This document shows positions 12,601 to 23,826 of a stretch of DNA of 64,000 nucleotides, piece after piece. This DNA is from Malurus cyaneus samueli. Its lineage: Eukaryota > Chordata > Aves > Passeriformes > Maluridae. A program made the translations under genes and the position numbers. The DNA is taken from positions 50,550,847-50,614,846 of the forward strand of contig CM019214.1 of the NCBI GenBank assembly GCA_009741485.1. Direction: 5' to 3'. The notes beneath the pieces are model-generated. The model saw nothing but the letters and a program-made list of their open reading frames with translations, did no database searches and was not told the origin of the DNA. The stretch's first letter is position 1, and each line of letters begins with the position of its first letter.

Positions 12601-15600
12601 TCTAGGAAGTCACAGGAAAGAAAAGTAGATCACACAAAATAAACAGGGAAAGAGAGATGCTGACAGCAGATGTGTTCTCTCAGATATAAAAGATGATGGG
12701 AACAAAAGGTAGGGAAGCAATAACATGTCAGAAGCTGGCAACAGCTCTGTAAATCCACATTGCATGATATGGGAGAAAACACTGTTATGGTCAATCCCAG
12801 TGGAAAGGGAAGAAATTTGGAATATATTTTCTGTTCTTGGTATCTTGCTGAGAAGGTACTTGAGGAGTTAGTGATCTTGAGCAAGGCCTGACAGTGTTTT
12901 TGGCCCTGTGCTAGGACCTGAGATAGCCATTAGCCCCAGGTATATAGCAATAAAGGGAAAATTTGGCTACATTTCCTAGGTACATGCAGCTAAATCTGCT
13001 CTGGTGGGCATTAAGAAGGAGATGTCTCTCCTACCAGGGTGGGAACTTTTAAAAGGGCAGGGAGCATGATGATCCAGGAATGGGATCTGCACAGCATCAA
13101 GTGGAGGTCCACCAAAGGAATAAAGCTTTCTTTCAGAAGACAAATGAAAACAGATTTAATAGAGTTGTCTTCTGTATTTCTGTATTTCTTCAAACAGTAC
13201 TGTTGAGCATCTTTTAACAGTTCATACAATCCAGTTTGTGAGAAGAAAGAAACTTAGGGATCAAAATAAGACACACAAGTTTGACCAGAGTGCTTGAAAA
13301 AGGGAATAAAATTGAGAACTTATTTCTGAAGAGAGAATGTAAACTAAGCAAGAATAATGGATTTCAAACAGCATAATCTGATGCCTGTATTCAAAACGTG
13401 CAGATAGAATATCCAAATCCTTAACTGAGGTCCACCAAAATCAAATATATGCCCTTAAGATCAACGATTAATGATCATGAATGAAGTAGGTCTTCAAGTA
13501 CAGTTTGGCACAACAACTTGATATTGATAACAGAAAGATACTGAACTTGACTGCTTCTTTGTAGCTGTATTATTGTTTACACTTATCTAAGTGATAATAG
13601 ATATCACAAGTATTTAAAGATATACTATAGAGTTCAAGGTGGTGGACAAGTGTACCAGATGAGTCTTAAATTCCATAAATTGCAAATTCTATTGTCATAA
13701 AGCTGAAGATCTAGCCCTTAGCAGATCAGAACCTTAACTGGAGTTATAAAAAGGGAAACAGACTGATGACATAATCAGTCCAATACAGTCAACATATATT
13801 ATTCGTTATGTAAGAATATTATCCAATATGTGAGAAACAGTAATTCTTCATACAATGGGTTATGTTGTCTAATGGTTATTTACGTTTCTCTTGAGTCCAC
13901 AGAAATTTGGCAACCTCCAAACCAATTTGGCAAATAATTTGTGTTATTTGAAGCTGCAGTTACAAACTGCAAGATTATAGGGTCTACTTGTAGCACAAAA
14001 GACATTGTGCCTTCTGACCTAAAGACTATTTTAGACTGTCTTTTCAAATTCAAGTGCTTTCCCTAAAACAAATTTTGTGTGCTCTTAAATTTTGAGCTTA
14101 GAACATCCATAAAGAGGGCATAAAAGATAAAATTACTGACATGAAATATGAACACATTTCTTGGAAGATACTGAAGCATTTTTCATAGGGTATTTTTTTT
14201 AGCTGTTCATTTACTGTCATGGTACTGAATTTTCTAGGCAATAATGTATAATAAAATAATGTCACTCAATTACATAAGATCGATATTACTTCTTCTCACT
14301 ATCTTCTAATATTTTTAGAATGACAATTAATCTTTAAAATGACAAACAAAAAAAAATGAAAACAATAATAAAATAGATTTATTTTTTTTGAAAAGCATAA
14401 TATTTAACACATTGTAGTCCCCCTGACTAAAGTAGACTTCCACAATCCAAAAGGAATATCTTAATAAATGAGGCATCCAATGAAACTTATAGTGGGGCCG
14501 TTCAAACAGCAAACAATATGTTTTCATATCATACAGGTGGACATGCATTTGTCATCTGCCAAGGCACTGCTCATCAGAAAGCAAGACATATGATTTTATT
14601 ACAATTAAATATAAACTCTTGCATTCACAGATTATTCCCCAAAAAGATCAGAATGTCCTTATTTTGTTGGTTTCTTTTCTGTCCATAATTCATAATGTGT
14701 TCTTCATTAATATTAGGTGATGAACTGGGATATAGAAGAAATCGAGTCTCAGGTTTTACTGTTTGTATAGTATTCAACAACTCTTAATCTATTTGTAGAT
14801 AACTCATTCATCTGTAAAATGTGTTCAGCAGTGACCTACATTCATAAGAGGGTTAAAAAAATGAAGTCCCATTTTTAGGTAATCACAGTCTTAAGGGACT
14901 GAAATATGTCATTTCCATCATCATGGAATCCAATAGGAATTTTATAAAATTGAAATATCCTCCACTAATACACCATTATTTTCCCCTCTATGTCTTTCAG
15001 AAAGTATGAAGGTGGAAGGATATGCATACAGCATCCTCTCAAATACCATATTTAATATTTTAAAAAAAACAATACATTGTGATTTAAAAAAAAAAAAAAA
15101 ATAAAGGAAAGTCACTATGACTTATATATAAAGTGTCTGTGATTAAACTGGGAGGAATATTTTACTTACTGCAGGACCACAACAGACAGCTAGAGACAAT
15201 GTAGTTCATTAAATTACTAAGATGTTATCTTATTAAAACACTGAGATTGAAAGGTCCCAGACATCTTTAAGTTACTTGCAAGTGTAAAAACAAAGATAAT
15301 TTAACATATGAGAATGACGGACTTGTACAAATTTGGAAAATTTCACTACCCTCTTTCTTTCACTGAAATAAATATACAGAACAAGCTGGTAAATAAAATA
15401 ATGACATTTCTAGATTACTTTCTTGTTCACTTTGGTTTGATTTCCATCTTTGTAAAACAAACAATCAAACAAACAAGTCTTAACTGCAAATCTGGAAAAC
15501 ATTCTCAAAATATCAAATATTTCATGATGTGATTTGCAACTCCTAGTTTCTTAAAAGATAAACTATATGGCAACTTGTTTGCTCCATGAAGTTTAAAATG

Positions 15601-16490
15601 AATACTGTAGGCAAAGTTGTCTGCATTTATTATTCATACATGTAAAACTTAAATTTAATTCCTTCTATAATGGATTTCACATTCTGTTGAAAGTATTTCA
15701 GTGTATCATAATAACACCCTGAAGATATAACAATTTTTCCCTTGTTAGTACAGAAAAGCTCTGTGAATACTTTATGCTTTGCTATATTCTTTGTTGCCTT
15801 AAGTACAGCAGGGTTCTTTTTTCCTGTAATACTATAAAATATCCCTTTCATTTTCTTTAAAAGAAAGACACCAGGAAATTTTCCTTTTGGAAAATCCTGC
15901 AGAATTGCAGTCTGTATCAGTCACCATCACTAGGGAATGCTGACTTTGTATGTAGGCAGCTTTATAAATTGCAAGTACTTGACAAGATTTCAAAAATACA
16001 GCTATTAAACGCAATAACTATTTCAACATAAAGTTTAGTAATGCAAAATTTGAAAACTGGTATTTTTTTCCTAAATAATGATGCTAATTTATTATTATTG
16101 AGGAAAAGTGTTTGGGTTTAGTTTTTTTTGTTTTTGTTTAGGTTTGGGTTTTTTTTTCACAAAAGTCAAGTATATTTTGAAGTATATATTGACTTAAAAA
16201 CACCTTGAAGACAGAAATTTAAACAATCATTAAGAAAGAGACTAAATCCATGATCTTGCCATAGGCCCTATGGCATATACCTTGAGACTCATGGACAAAA
16301 AGTTTACCAGAAAAGACTGTTTATTATTGTTCGTTTATTACCGTTCAGCAGATATGACACCTTCAGTCAACCTATAAAGTCATTTGGGTTAAGATCTCTG
16401 GTCAAATTCTCTCAATTGTTTCCCCACTATGTCCAGAGCAAATTTTAAGTTTTAGCAAATGTTAAAAGACACTAAACCAATACAAAATTG
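9655..16490. other. AT-rich noncoding stretch
   Basis: Mostly unique AT-rich sequence with stops in all frames. Simple tracts: A-rich at 11655-11685, T at 11755-11769 and A at 15086-15102. No repeat family, RNA gene or exon recognised. Confidence 0.55.
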
Positions 16491-16493
16491 TAT

Positions 16494-16650
16494 CAGATGG
16501 TAGAGAACTATGAAGTCTGCCCGGAGCCTCCTTGTCTCCACTCTAAACAATTCCCCAGCTCCATCTGTAGCTCCACAAAGGCTTGTACTCCAGCCCTTCA
16601 CCAGCCTTGTTGCCCTTCTCTGGACTCACACCAGCAGTGCTTCCATGTCT
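16494..16650 (-). mobile_element. CR1 LINE fragment, inverted upstream part
   Basis: The minus strand reads as the CR1 ORF2 C-terminal region: a segment like CCAGAGAAGGGCAACAAGGC, then the GGAGCTGGGG and TTTAGAGTGGAGACAAGGAGG stretches typical of CR1, ending at TTCTCTACC. This segment normally lies just upstream of the segment that follows at 16668 in the opposite direction. Both halves meet near the conserved CTCTAC block, so the pair is best read as one CR1 copy with its 5' part inverted during insertion. Boundaries are good to about 20 bases. Confidence 0.75.
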
Positions 16651-16667
16651 TACTTATGGTAGCAGGC

Positions 16668-17004
16668 TCATGGTCTACAGCTTTCTCCCAGGGGGAGGCA
16701 GAGGGCAGCCACCGACCTATTCTCTCTGGTGACCAGTGAGAGGACCTGTGGGAATGGCATGAAACTCCATCAAGGAACACTTAGGCTCAATATTAGAAGT
16801 AGGTTCTTTTCCCAGAGGATGGTTGAGCCCTGGAGCCCAGGGAAGTGATCATGTCACCAAACCTGCCAGAGTTCAAGAATCACTCGGACAATGCTCTCAG
16901 GCACAAGGTGATATTCTTGAGGTTTCTGTGCAGGGCTGGACCCAGTGATCCATGTGAGACCCTTAAACTCAAGATATTTTATGGCTCTCTGATCCTTTCC
17001 ATGG
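16668..17004 (+). mobile_element. CR1 LINE 3' end
   Basis: Plus-strand match to the CR1 3' end: GTGACCAGTGAGAGGACC, then GGCTCAATATTAGAAGTAGG, TTCTTTTCCCAGAGGATGG, GGGAAGTGATCATG, and the 3' untranslated part with a GGCTGGACCCAGTGATCC stretch. It ends in an eroded form of the CR1 terminal ATTCTATG-type repeat near 16975-17000. Frames are broken, so the copy is dead. It pairs with the inverted fragment directly to its left. Confidence 0.85.
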
Positions 17005-17026
17005 GGTATAATCTTTCAGAAACAGA

Positions 17027-17130
17027 TTGCCCCAGTGTGGATCTCCCATGGGTTCACAAGCCCTGTCGGCAAATCTACTCCAGTATGGGCTCCTCTCCTC
17101 GTATGTTCACAGGTCCTGCCAGAAGCCTGC
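17027..17130 (-). mobile_element. Fragment of a bird endogenous-retrovirus-type repeat
   Basis: The stretch holds two rounds of a diverged unit: a TCTCCCATGGG-like piece, ACAAGCCCTGTCGGCAAA, CTACTCCAGTATGGGCTCC, then ACAGGTCCTGCCAGAAGCCTGC. This recalls the internal tandem-unit region (GCTCCAGCGTGGGCTCC-like units) of a retrovirus-derived bird repeat. The same type of unit is visible at 55.6-56.1 kb in this orientation and at 21.9 kb in the other. The family name is not certain and the strand is assigned from remembered consensus. Confidence 0.5.
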
Positions 17131-17134
17131 TCGT

Positions 17135-17350
17135 CACCCTCTGGGTAAACAAGTGTTTCCTGTTATTCAGAAGGATCTTGCTGCATTTCAGGTTATGCTT
17201 ATCCACTGGGAGAAAAAAACTGGAAAAAGAACATTTTTATTTTCTTTTCACACTCCCCTCAGGTATTTATACACATTGATGACATTCCCCCTGAGCCTTC
17301 TTTTCTACAAGCTGAACAGTCACAGCTCTCTCAACCTTTTTGTACAAGAA
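17135..17350 (-). mobile_element. CR1 LINE fragment, minus strand
   Basis: The plus strand shows reverse-oriented CR1: AAGTGTTTCCTGTTATTCAG, CAGGTATTTATACACATTGA, GACATTCCCCCTGAGCCTTC and GCTGAACAGTCACAGCTCTC, ending in CAACCTTTTTGTACAAGAA. These are complements of the CR1 ORF2 C-terminal to 3'-end region. It abuts the retroviral scrap on its left, so this cluster is a nest of at least three insertions. Confidence 0.8.
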
Positions 17351-17850
17351 AAAAGGAAGATCAGTAAAGAAACAAATAACAAGGAGGTCAGCTTACTGAC
17401 AAGGAGTTGCATAATTAGGAAGTGGTTATTCAGTGAGATGTATATTGATATAATTAAGTGAAAGCTCTGTTCAGGAAGACTGTGTCAATTATCCTATATA
17501 AAACAAAGTGAATATAAAAATCTGATGGTAGCTGTAGGTTAATTCCTCTAGAACACACATGAGTTATGGTTACTATATCTAAGGTTGCACCTCTAAACTC
17601 CTGAATAGGTAAAATACACATGATAATGAGAACTAACAGAAATATCATACCTTTGTATACAAATTTATGTGAACCATTACTCATTAACCAGGAATCTTTC
17701 ATTTTAATCCTTCTTTTTCTGCATACAACTAATGCATTTTCCATCAACTCTGATTGCAATTCAAGTATTGATTTGCTAGTTTAATGTTCTACCTGTCCAC
17801 AAACCAGCTGACCTTGCAATTGAAAGACTATAAAGAAGTGGAGAATGGGT
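17351..17850. other. Noncoding stretch between CR1 fragments
   Basis: A chance 101-codon minus-strand frame at 17454-17759 shows no recognisable domain. No repeat was recognised. Confidence 0.5.
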
Positions 17851-17859
17851 TATCTTCTT

Positions 17860-18440
17860 AGTAAAAAGAAATCTCAGAGTCAGTTAGCTGGGAAAGGCCA
17901 GGCAGACAACATCCACAGCTTCCTCCTGGATTGCAGGGAATCCATTCCACTCCCCGCCCCTGGCTGCCAGCTCAGGAGACAAGTTGTGCTGAGAATAACC
18001 AGCCCCACTGCAGAAGACTCAGACAAAGAAGGTGCTAAGCACCTCAGCCCTTTTTCATCTTAGGTGACTATAATTATCCTTTGCAGAAGTGGCCAGATTA
18101 AGTCATGATTGAGATTTCACCTCTCTCATTTTCTTTCTGCATGACCTAATGACATGTTTAAATATTTTCTGATTGCCTGCTCCTTTCTTCAGAAGTGACA
18201 TAACCTCTCTTTTCCCCAGAGTTTCTGTGAAAGCTCCCTGCTCAGCAAGACCCATTTTTTGACATATCAGGATGGCCTGCTCCTGGAGCTGCAAGATTTC
18301 TTTCTTAAAGTATATCCAGCCTTCCTGGGCCTCTTTGTTTTTAAGGGATGTTTCCCAAGAGACTTTCTGAATCAATGTCTTAAATAGACCAAAGTCTGCC
18401 CTCTGAAAGCCCAGGGTTGAGGTTTCGTTGATTCAAGAAA
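17860..18440 (-). mobile_element. CR1 LINE ORF2 core fragment with internal deletion
   Basis: On the minus strand, 18440-18103 translates to the CR1 ORF2 segment just before the reverse-transcriptase core (an FGLFKTLIQK stretch, then EAQEGWIYFKKEILQLQEQA, ending in a KMREVKSQ region). The minus strand of 18063-17860 gives the next recognisable block, beginning AEVLSTFF. The part that normally lies between (about 40-60 codons) is missing at about 18065-18100. Stops and frame changes mark a dead copy. This is the only window segment from the middle rather than the 3' end of CR1. Confidence 0.75.
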
Positions 18441-20679
18441 CCCATTTTTGTAGGAGTAAAACATCTTGTGGTTTATTTTGACATAATTTTTAACTGAGTT
18501 GGATTGATAAATCAAATTCTTTTTGCTTTTCTAGACAAAATAACATTTTAGTAATCTGATTGTAACTTACAGATTTCAAATCAAATAACATCTAGCAGCA
18601 GATACAGCTGATAGATTTGCCAGCCTGAAATTTGCAACAAAATTCTTCTGGCTGCTTAGAAATCAAACTGCTGTTGAAAGACAAGGATGAATCAACAGAA
18701 ATTTCCCTCTCTCTTCTACATTTGCAGTTTGCCTTCATCAAGAACATACACAAATGGAGACCTACCCTCAAGGTGTCACCAGAGTTCTCCTTTCCCTTGA
18801 TCATGGTAGTGGTTCTGAGTGGAAGAATATTGTATTTTAGGAGGTAGTGATTCCCAAAACAGCAAACCTGAGCAGGTCCAGGCCTGTCCTATACCGAATG
18901 TGCAGCCTGGGCTTCAATTCTGTGTTGTGCAGCATAAATCCCGTTTCTGCAAGATAACCTCAACCAACAGGCAGCTCCCACTTGTTACTGGTGATTATGC
19001 CACCTGCATGGCTTTATCTCCATCTCAGTGTGCAGAAAGAAGTTTTCATGAGAACATAATTTCTGTTTCAACTGTAGAGAGGACAAAAGAGTTTTTTTCT
19101 TGTAAGAAAATCCTGTCATAACTTGTCTGTTTGAAAGGGGAGTAGGCTGTGCTATGGATGGGCTCGCCACGATGTGCTGCACAAGGAATCCTGTGTGATG
19201 CTGCACTGCTCAGGGCTTTCATCATTGAAAGGGACACAAGATTATCTGAATCACTACGGAGTCTTAGCTCTAACAAATAGCATTATAAATGATAACTTTA
19301 AAAGGCTAAGTGGCTTTCTACTGGGAATCATTATGAATAATGCCCTTTTCCTAAGACATTGTTTAATATAGCTCGTATTACAGAAGCAGAACTATCCCTG
19401 CAGTGCAAGTCTGACATTTTCCTATGAACCTGGATATCCACAGATGTAAAGCTAAGTTCATGTAACAGCATAGGTACAAGGTCTTAGCGCACAGGTAACC
19501 CCAGATAATTAGAGTTTGCTTACACATCTTCCTCAGAGACTTTTCTTTTGTTCCTGCCTGTATGTTGCTCTCCACTTTCCTTTTATCTTTTCCTCGGCAG
19601 CATCTAATTATTCTTGATTTAATCCTGCCTATGTAGGCATCAACCTTATGCTTTTTTTATAAACTTTGTTGCACAGGGAGACTACTTGTTTTTAATGATG
19701 CTTAGGCTGGTTTATGCCAGTCTGATACCATTGCTGAAAAGGCAGATTGTGGCCACGCAATCCTCTCATTTTGAAACCACAGTGCTTGTGGGTATCTCAT
19801 ATCTTCTGAAAAGGAGTGTGTTTTATGTATGATGCTGGTCTGGTTAGGCCAGAGCAGTCCTGGAAACAGGGACAAGAAGGTAGGTGAAAAACATGAAAAC
19901 CTGAACAGAGGCATCAGAATTGGACTGGTGAGATGACAGACAAAAGAAGCTCCAAAGTCTGTATTTAGCTACTGGGTTAATGTACATCTGTATTGCAGAA
20001 TAATAGAGTAAATGTGATGGATGTGCACATAGGAAGTGTTAAAGACACATTTTTAGGTGTTGTAAGGGCAGCAGGACACATTCTGCAATGTAATGCTTCA
20101 AGTGTTTTCCTGAGCATAATGGTTTTAAACACACAGCCATTAGTGTTTAAGGAGCCAAACAAAAGGAAAAAAAGTTGATTACAACTGCTATAAAGCGTAA
20201 TGGATACAATTCTGAAGCTGACAATATAACCTTCTCTAAGTTTTCTTTCCACAGCAGACATTACTCTGTTAGCGATAAACTATGTTTTCTGCCTGTGAAG
20301 AGCCTTTAGCAAAATATATTTTGGAGACAGTCATAAAAGACTTGGAAGAACAAAGGAAAATTGGTTACGTAAATAAATTGAGTAAGATCCTGTAACTGTT
20401 TTTTTCTTGGACTTTTGGATAATCTAAAAGTAATGAAGAAAGTGCTATTTGGGAGATTAATTTCAAATTCCCGGCTCTTGCAATTTTTTATTCTACTGAC
20501 AGAATTATATCCTTAAGCCTGAATATAACTTAAATTTTTGTTTCTCTAGCATTTGTTTCATTTCCTTCACATATGTAATTACCAAGTTTTTTGCCCTACC
20601 AAAATCACACAGAATGTAGTTGTTTTTTAAGAAAATAAGATAGAGAGAGAATTACAGAGAATAGATACCAACGCTAAAC
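18441..20679. other. Noncoding stretch, no family recognised
   Basis: Somewhat richer in GC from 18590 to 19260 than its surroundings, with overlapping short frames on both strands. None has a recognisable domain. Could hide an old unrecognised repeat. Confidence 0.5.
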
Positions 20680-20751
20680 TTGAGGGTTTATGATTTTTCA
20701 TAAAAAAGAATCAGAAAAAAAAAAAACCACACTGATTTTGTAAACCCTCAA
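20680..20751. repeat. 11-base inverted repeat, possible hairpin
   Basis: TTGAGGGTTTA at 20680-20690 and its exact complement TAAACCCTCAA at 20741-20751 flank a 50-base A-rich loop. Too weak to call a transposon or a microRNA precursor. Confidence 0.7.
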
Positions 20752-20935
20752 TTCTATCATACTTTTTTTTTCATTAATTTGTACACATCATAAGATATGC
20801 TTGTGTCATTCCCACCTTGAGACTATCTTTCACAGAAGGGTTCAAATATCAGACAGGTACTTTAAAGTGAAACAAATTTATGTTTTACAGGATTGTTTTG
20901 GTTATTTGGTTGTTTGTGTGGTTTGTTTTTCCCTT

Positions 20936-20966
<31 letters not shown>

Positions 20967-21890
20967 CCAAACAAATGTTTTTAAGCAGAATGGACATCTT
21001 TAAGTTCTACAATTTTTCTCACTCTCCATATATTTATGGCTGAATTTATGGCTGCTAGGTTTTCAAGCGGATATCAGTATCTTTTTGTGCCAAACAAAAC
21101 AAAAAAATATGGCTAAAAGAACTAAAAGAGTTTTTTAATTGTTTTTTGTTTGTTTCTTTAGTTTGGGAGGTTTTCTTTAGAATTTTTTTGGTTTGTTTTC
21201 TTTTTTTTCATTATAACTCATTGGCTTAGGAATTCCATCTTCACTATGTTCCACATAAAATATTAAATACCTATGTCCCAAAATCCTGAGAGATGCACTC
21301 AAAGACAAAAAGATGTATCTGGAGTTTGGAGAACGTGGTTTTATCATATTCTTCACCTCTGGACAAGCATATTGCTTTTCTTCACTGTGCAGCTGATCAG
21401 GCAGTCTGTTTGTACATTTTTCCTCAAGGTTTCTTTCTTCTCAAGCAAACATAAACACAATGCTGAGAAGAGGACATAAATGTTTGTAAGATGAATTTCA
21501 AAGTTGCCAAATGTACAGTCTACTGCAGAATTTAACAGAATTTCCCCTAGACTGTGTTACTTGTTCACTAGTAATTTTGTTTTATGTATATTTACAGAAT
21601 TCTCTTCAGTTTGTGTTAGAAATTTGTGAAACTAATGTGGTTAGAAAAAAAAACACAAGTATCTGATTTTTATTAGTTTTAACTGTTTGGTTGGTTTCTT
21701 TTCAATCCTTTTTAATTTTCAATTTTGTCTATAGGAAAAGTGTCAGCATTTCTCAAAAGCCATCCTTAAGAATGAGACTGAAGGACCAGCAATCCATGTT
21801 CTTTTCTCCATTTCAGTTCACTTATTTATCAGTGTTGAGCTCAAAACTTTTTCCTGAGTTTCAAAAGTTGCCGGTAGCCATTATTTTGAT
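20752..21890. other. T-rich noncoding stretch
   Basis: Contains a T29 run at 20938-20966 and several GTTT-rich tracts at 21120-21210. No gene or family recognised. Confidence 0.6.
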
Positions 21891-21899
21891 ATTTACCCA

Positions 21900-22230
21900 G
21901 ACAATGTTTGCTGATGTACTGGATGCAGGTGCCCAAGCACTGGCAGTGGGGGCTGTGGGCACCTCTGTGAGGAGCGGCCAGGGCTTCTCCACAGTGGAGC
22001 TGATGGAGGACTCCAGGCCTGAGCAGATGGATATTTCCTGAATGCACTGCAGCCTGCAAAATGCCTGTGCTGGAAAAGAGGATGAGAATGAAAGAAGCAA
22101 TCAAGAAAAAATGCTATGTACTAACCATACCGTCCCCAAAACACTGTGGCATGAGTTGCCTCACCCAAGGAACTGAGTGCAACCTGTGGAGGTAACAAAG
22201 ACGTGTGGAGGAAAGGAGTAAGGAGTGATA
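21900..22230 (+). mobile_element. Probable bird endogenous-retrovirus-type repeat, opposite orientation to the 17.0 kb and 55.6 kb copies
   Basis: A GC-rich island in AT-rich flanks. It includes GAGCTGATGGAGGACTCC, CCTGAGCAGATGGATATTTC, GCACTGCAGCCTGCAAAATG and CCTGTGCTGG. These resemble, in the sense direction, the diverged tandem units of a retrovirus-derived bird repeat whose complement is seen at 17.03 and 55.6-56.1 kb. Frames are broken. Boundaries and family name are uncertain. Confidence 0.45.
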
Positions 22231-22526
22231 GAGCAAAGATGGTCACCAGCCCTGATTCTCATGAAAGACTTTTTCACCAGAGCATTTTCTGGAAAGAAGT
22301 ATAAGCAATCCTGAAGATTTCTAGAGAATGTAAAAGGTAATTGTTTGACACTGCTTTACCAAATTGATTAAATAAATAAGATTAAAGAATGTTGGGGATG
22401 TTAAAGTTGCTGATAGACTGGATAAAAACGAGACAAAGACAGTGTTGTTTTAGCTACTCAGACAAGTCTGTTAAATAAAAAACAGAATTGCAAACTTAGA
22501 CTTGAAGAAAACAGGTTTCATTTTTT
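22231..22526. other. Noncoding stretch, nothing recognised
   Basis: Continues from the ERV-like fragment without a clear boundary; the element may extend to about 22300. Confidence 0.4.
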
Positions 22527-22558
22527 GAATTAATTAATTAATTAATTAATTAATTAAT
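22527..22558. repeat. (AATT)n microsatellite
   Basis: Nearly eight uninterrupted AATT units. The tract is self-complementary, so it can also form a cruciform. Confidence 0.97.
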
Positions 22559-23663
22559 CTGGTTACTTTTCCTAAGGGAAACTGACATGAAGAGTAAAGA
22601 TGTCTAGAGAGACACTGGACAAATTTCGTCAGGCACACAAATGGTCCAAATCACTATTGAGAACACCAAACTGGCACAGCATGAGTCCAGTTTGGTTGGA
22701 TAATAAACACTTGACTCAGCTCAAATAAAAAAAGCTTAAAAAAAGTAATGTACAGGAAGTGTAAATGAAAACAGGATGTCCAGAAGAAATACCAAAACAT
22801 TGCCTGAGAACGAGGAATGGAAATTGTAAAAGACAAGTTTAAGTAGAATTGAAAGTAACCACGGAAGCAAGAAGAGCTCTTTCTGCTACATCAGCAACAA
22901 AAAAAAGAACTAGGATTTTTCCTGTGGCCTGCTATGAATTAATCATATTCAGCTGAGGGAAGAGTTTGAATCTTTGATTGTTAGTTCTGCGCTTAAATAT
23001 TTGAAAAAATAAACACAAAGATAATATCTTATAAAGTCAAACAATCATGGTTTCTGAAGAGTCTGGGGATAGATTAATGGTTTATGATGACTTACAGAAT
23101 TGGAAATAGTATTCAGAGGATGATTTATGTTTTTAAAGTTGTTAATATACTGCCTTGTCTACAAGTCTGTTGATTTATACTTCTTCTACCTGTAAATATT
23201 GATCAAACATATAAATTCCAAAGCAATAAGGGAGATTGAAGCATTAAGTAAAATTAAATGAAAATGTCTCTTGATGCATTTATACTGATAATTCGATTTT
23301 GGATGTAAATCTTGAGATAAATTTTATAAATTAATTTCCTGAAATCTCACAAAACTAGGTCTTTTATTATCAAATTTTGTTTCTTTAGACTCTAAATTTT
23401 AAAATACTCTCCAAAAAGGATCACTACCATTAAAAATTAGTTTTGGAGCCAACAATCATTATAATAATGGATGTAAATTGGATCAGTCTTTCTTGAATTA
23501 TTTCTCAAATAATACATACTCTTTCCAAAAAAAGCACCAAAGTATTTTAGTCTCCTACTTTATACTGTGAAATCATTTCCAGTTCATTCAAATTTCATTA
23601 ATTTATGGTGATCATGAGCAAAGTCTGTTCTGTATTGCTTTTTCCTCATTTGTTCTCTCTTTC
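22559..23663. other. AT-rich noncoding stretch
   Basis: No gene, repeat family or notable structure recognised. Confidence 0.6.
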
Positions 23664-23826
23664 CCTGTTTTTGTTTTTGTTTTTGTTTTGTTTTTTTTTA
23701 TTATTATTATTTTGTTGTTGTTTTTTGGGTTTTTTTGTTTTTTTTGTTTTTTTTTTTCTGGGAGGGGGCGGTCAGTTTTGGGGTTTTTTGGGGTTTTTTT
23801 GTTGGTTTTTTTTGTTGGTTTTTCCT
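23664..23826. repeat. T-rich/G-rich low-complexity tract with a possible G-quadruplex
   Basis: GTTTTT units, ATT units and GTT units are followed by a G-rich part at 23760-23795 with four G runs of three or more (GGG, GGGGG, GGGG, GGGG) separated by T-rich or short spacers. The frames crossing it encode only low-complexity Phe/Leu or Lys/Asn strings and are not genes. Confidence 0.85.

Noticed and set aside
20830..20850. GGTTCAAAT, similar to a tRNA T-loop
   Set aside because: No A box at the right distance and no acceptor stem.
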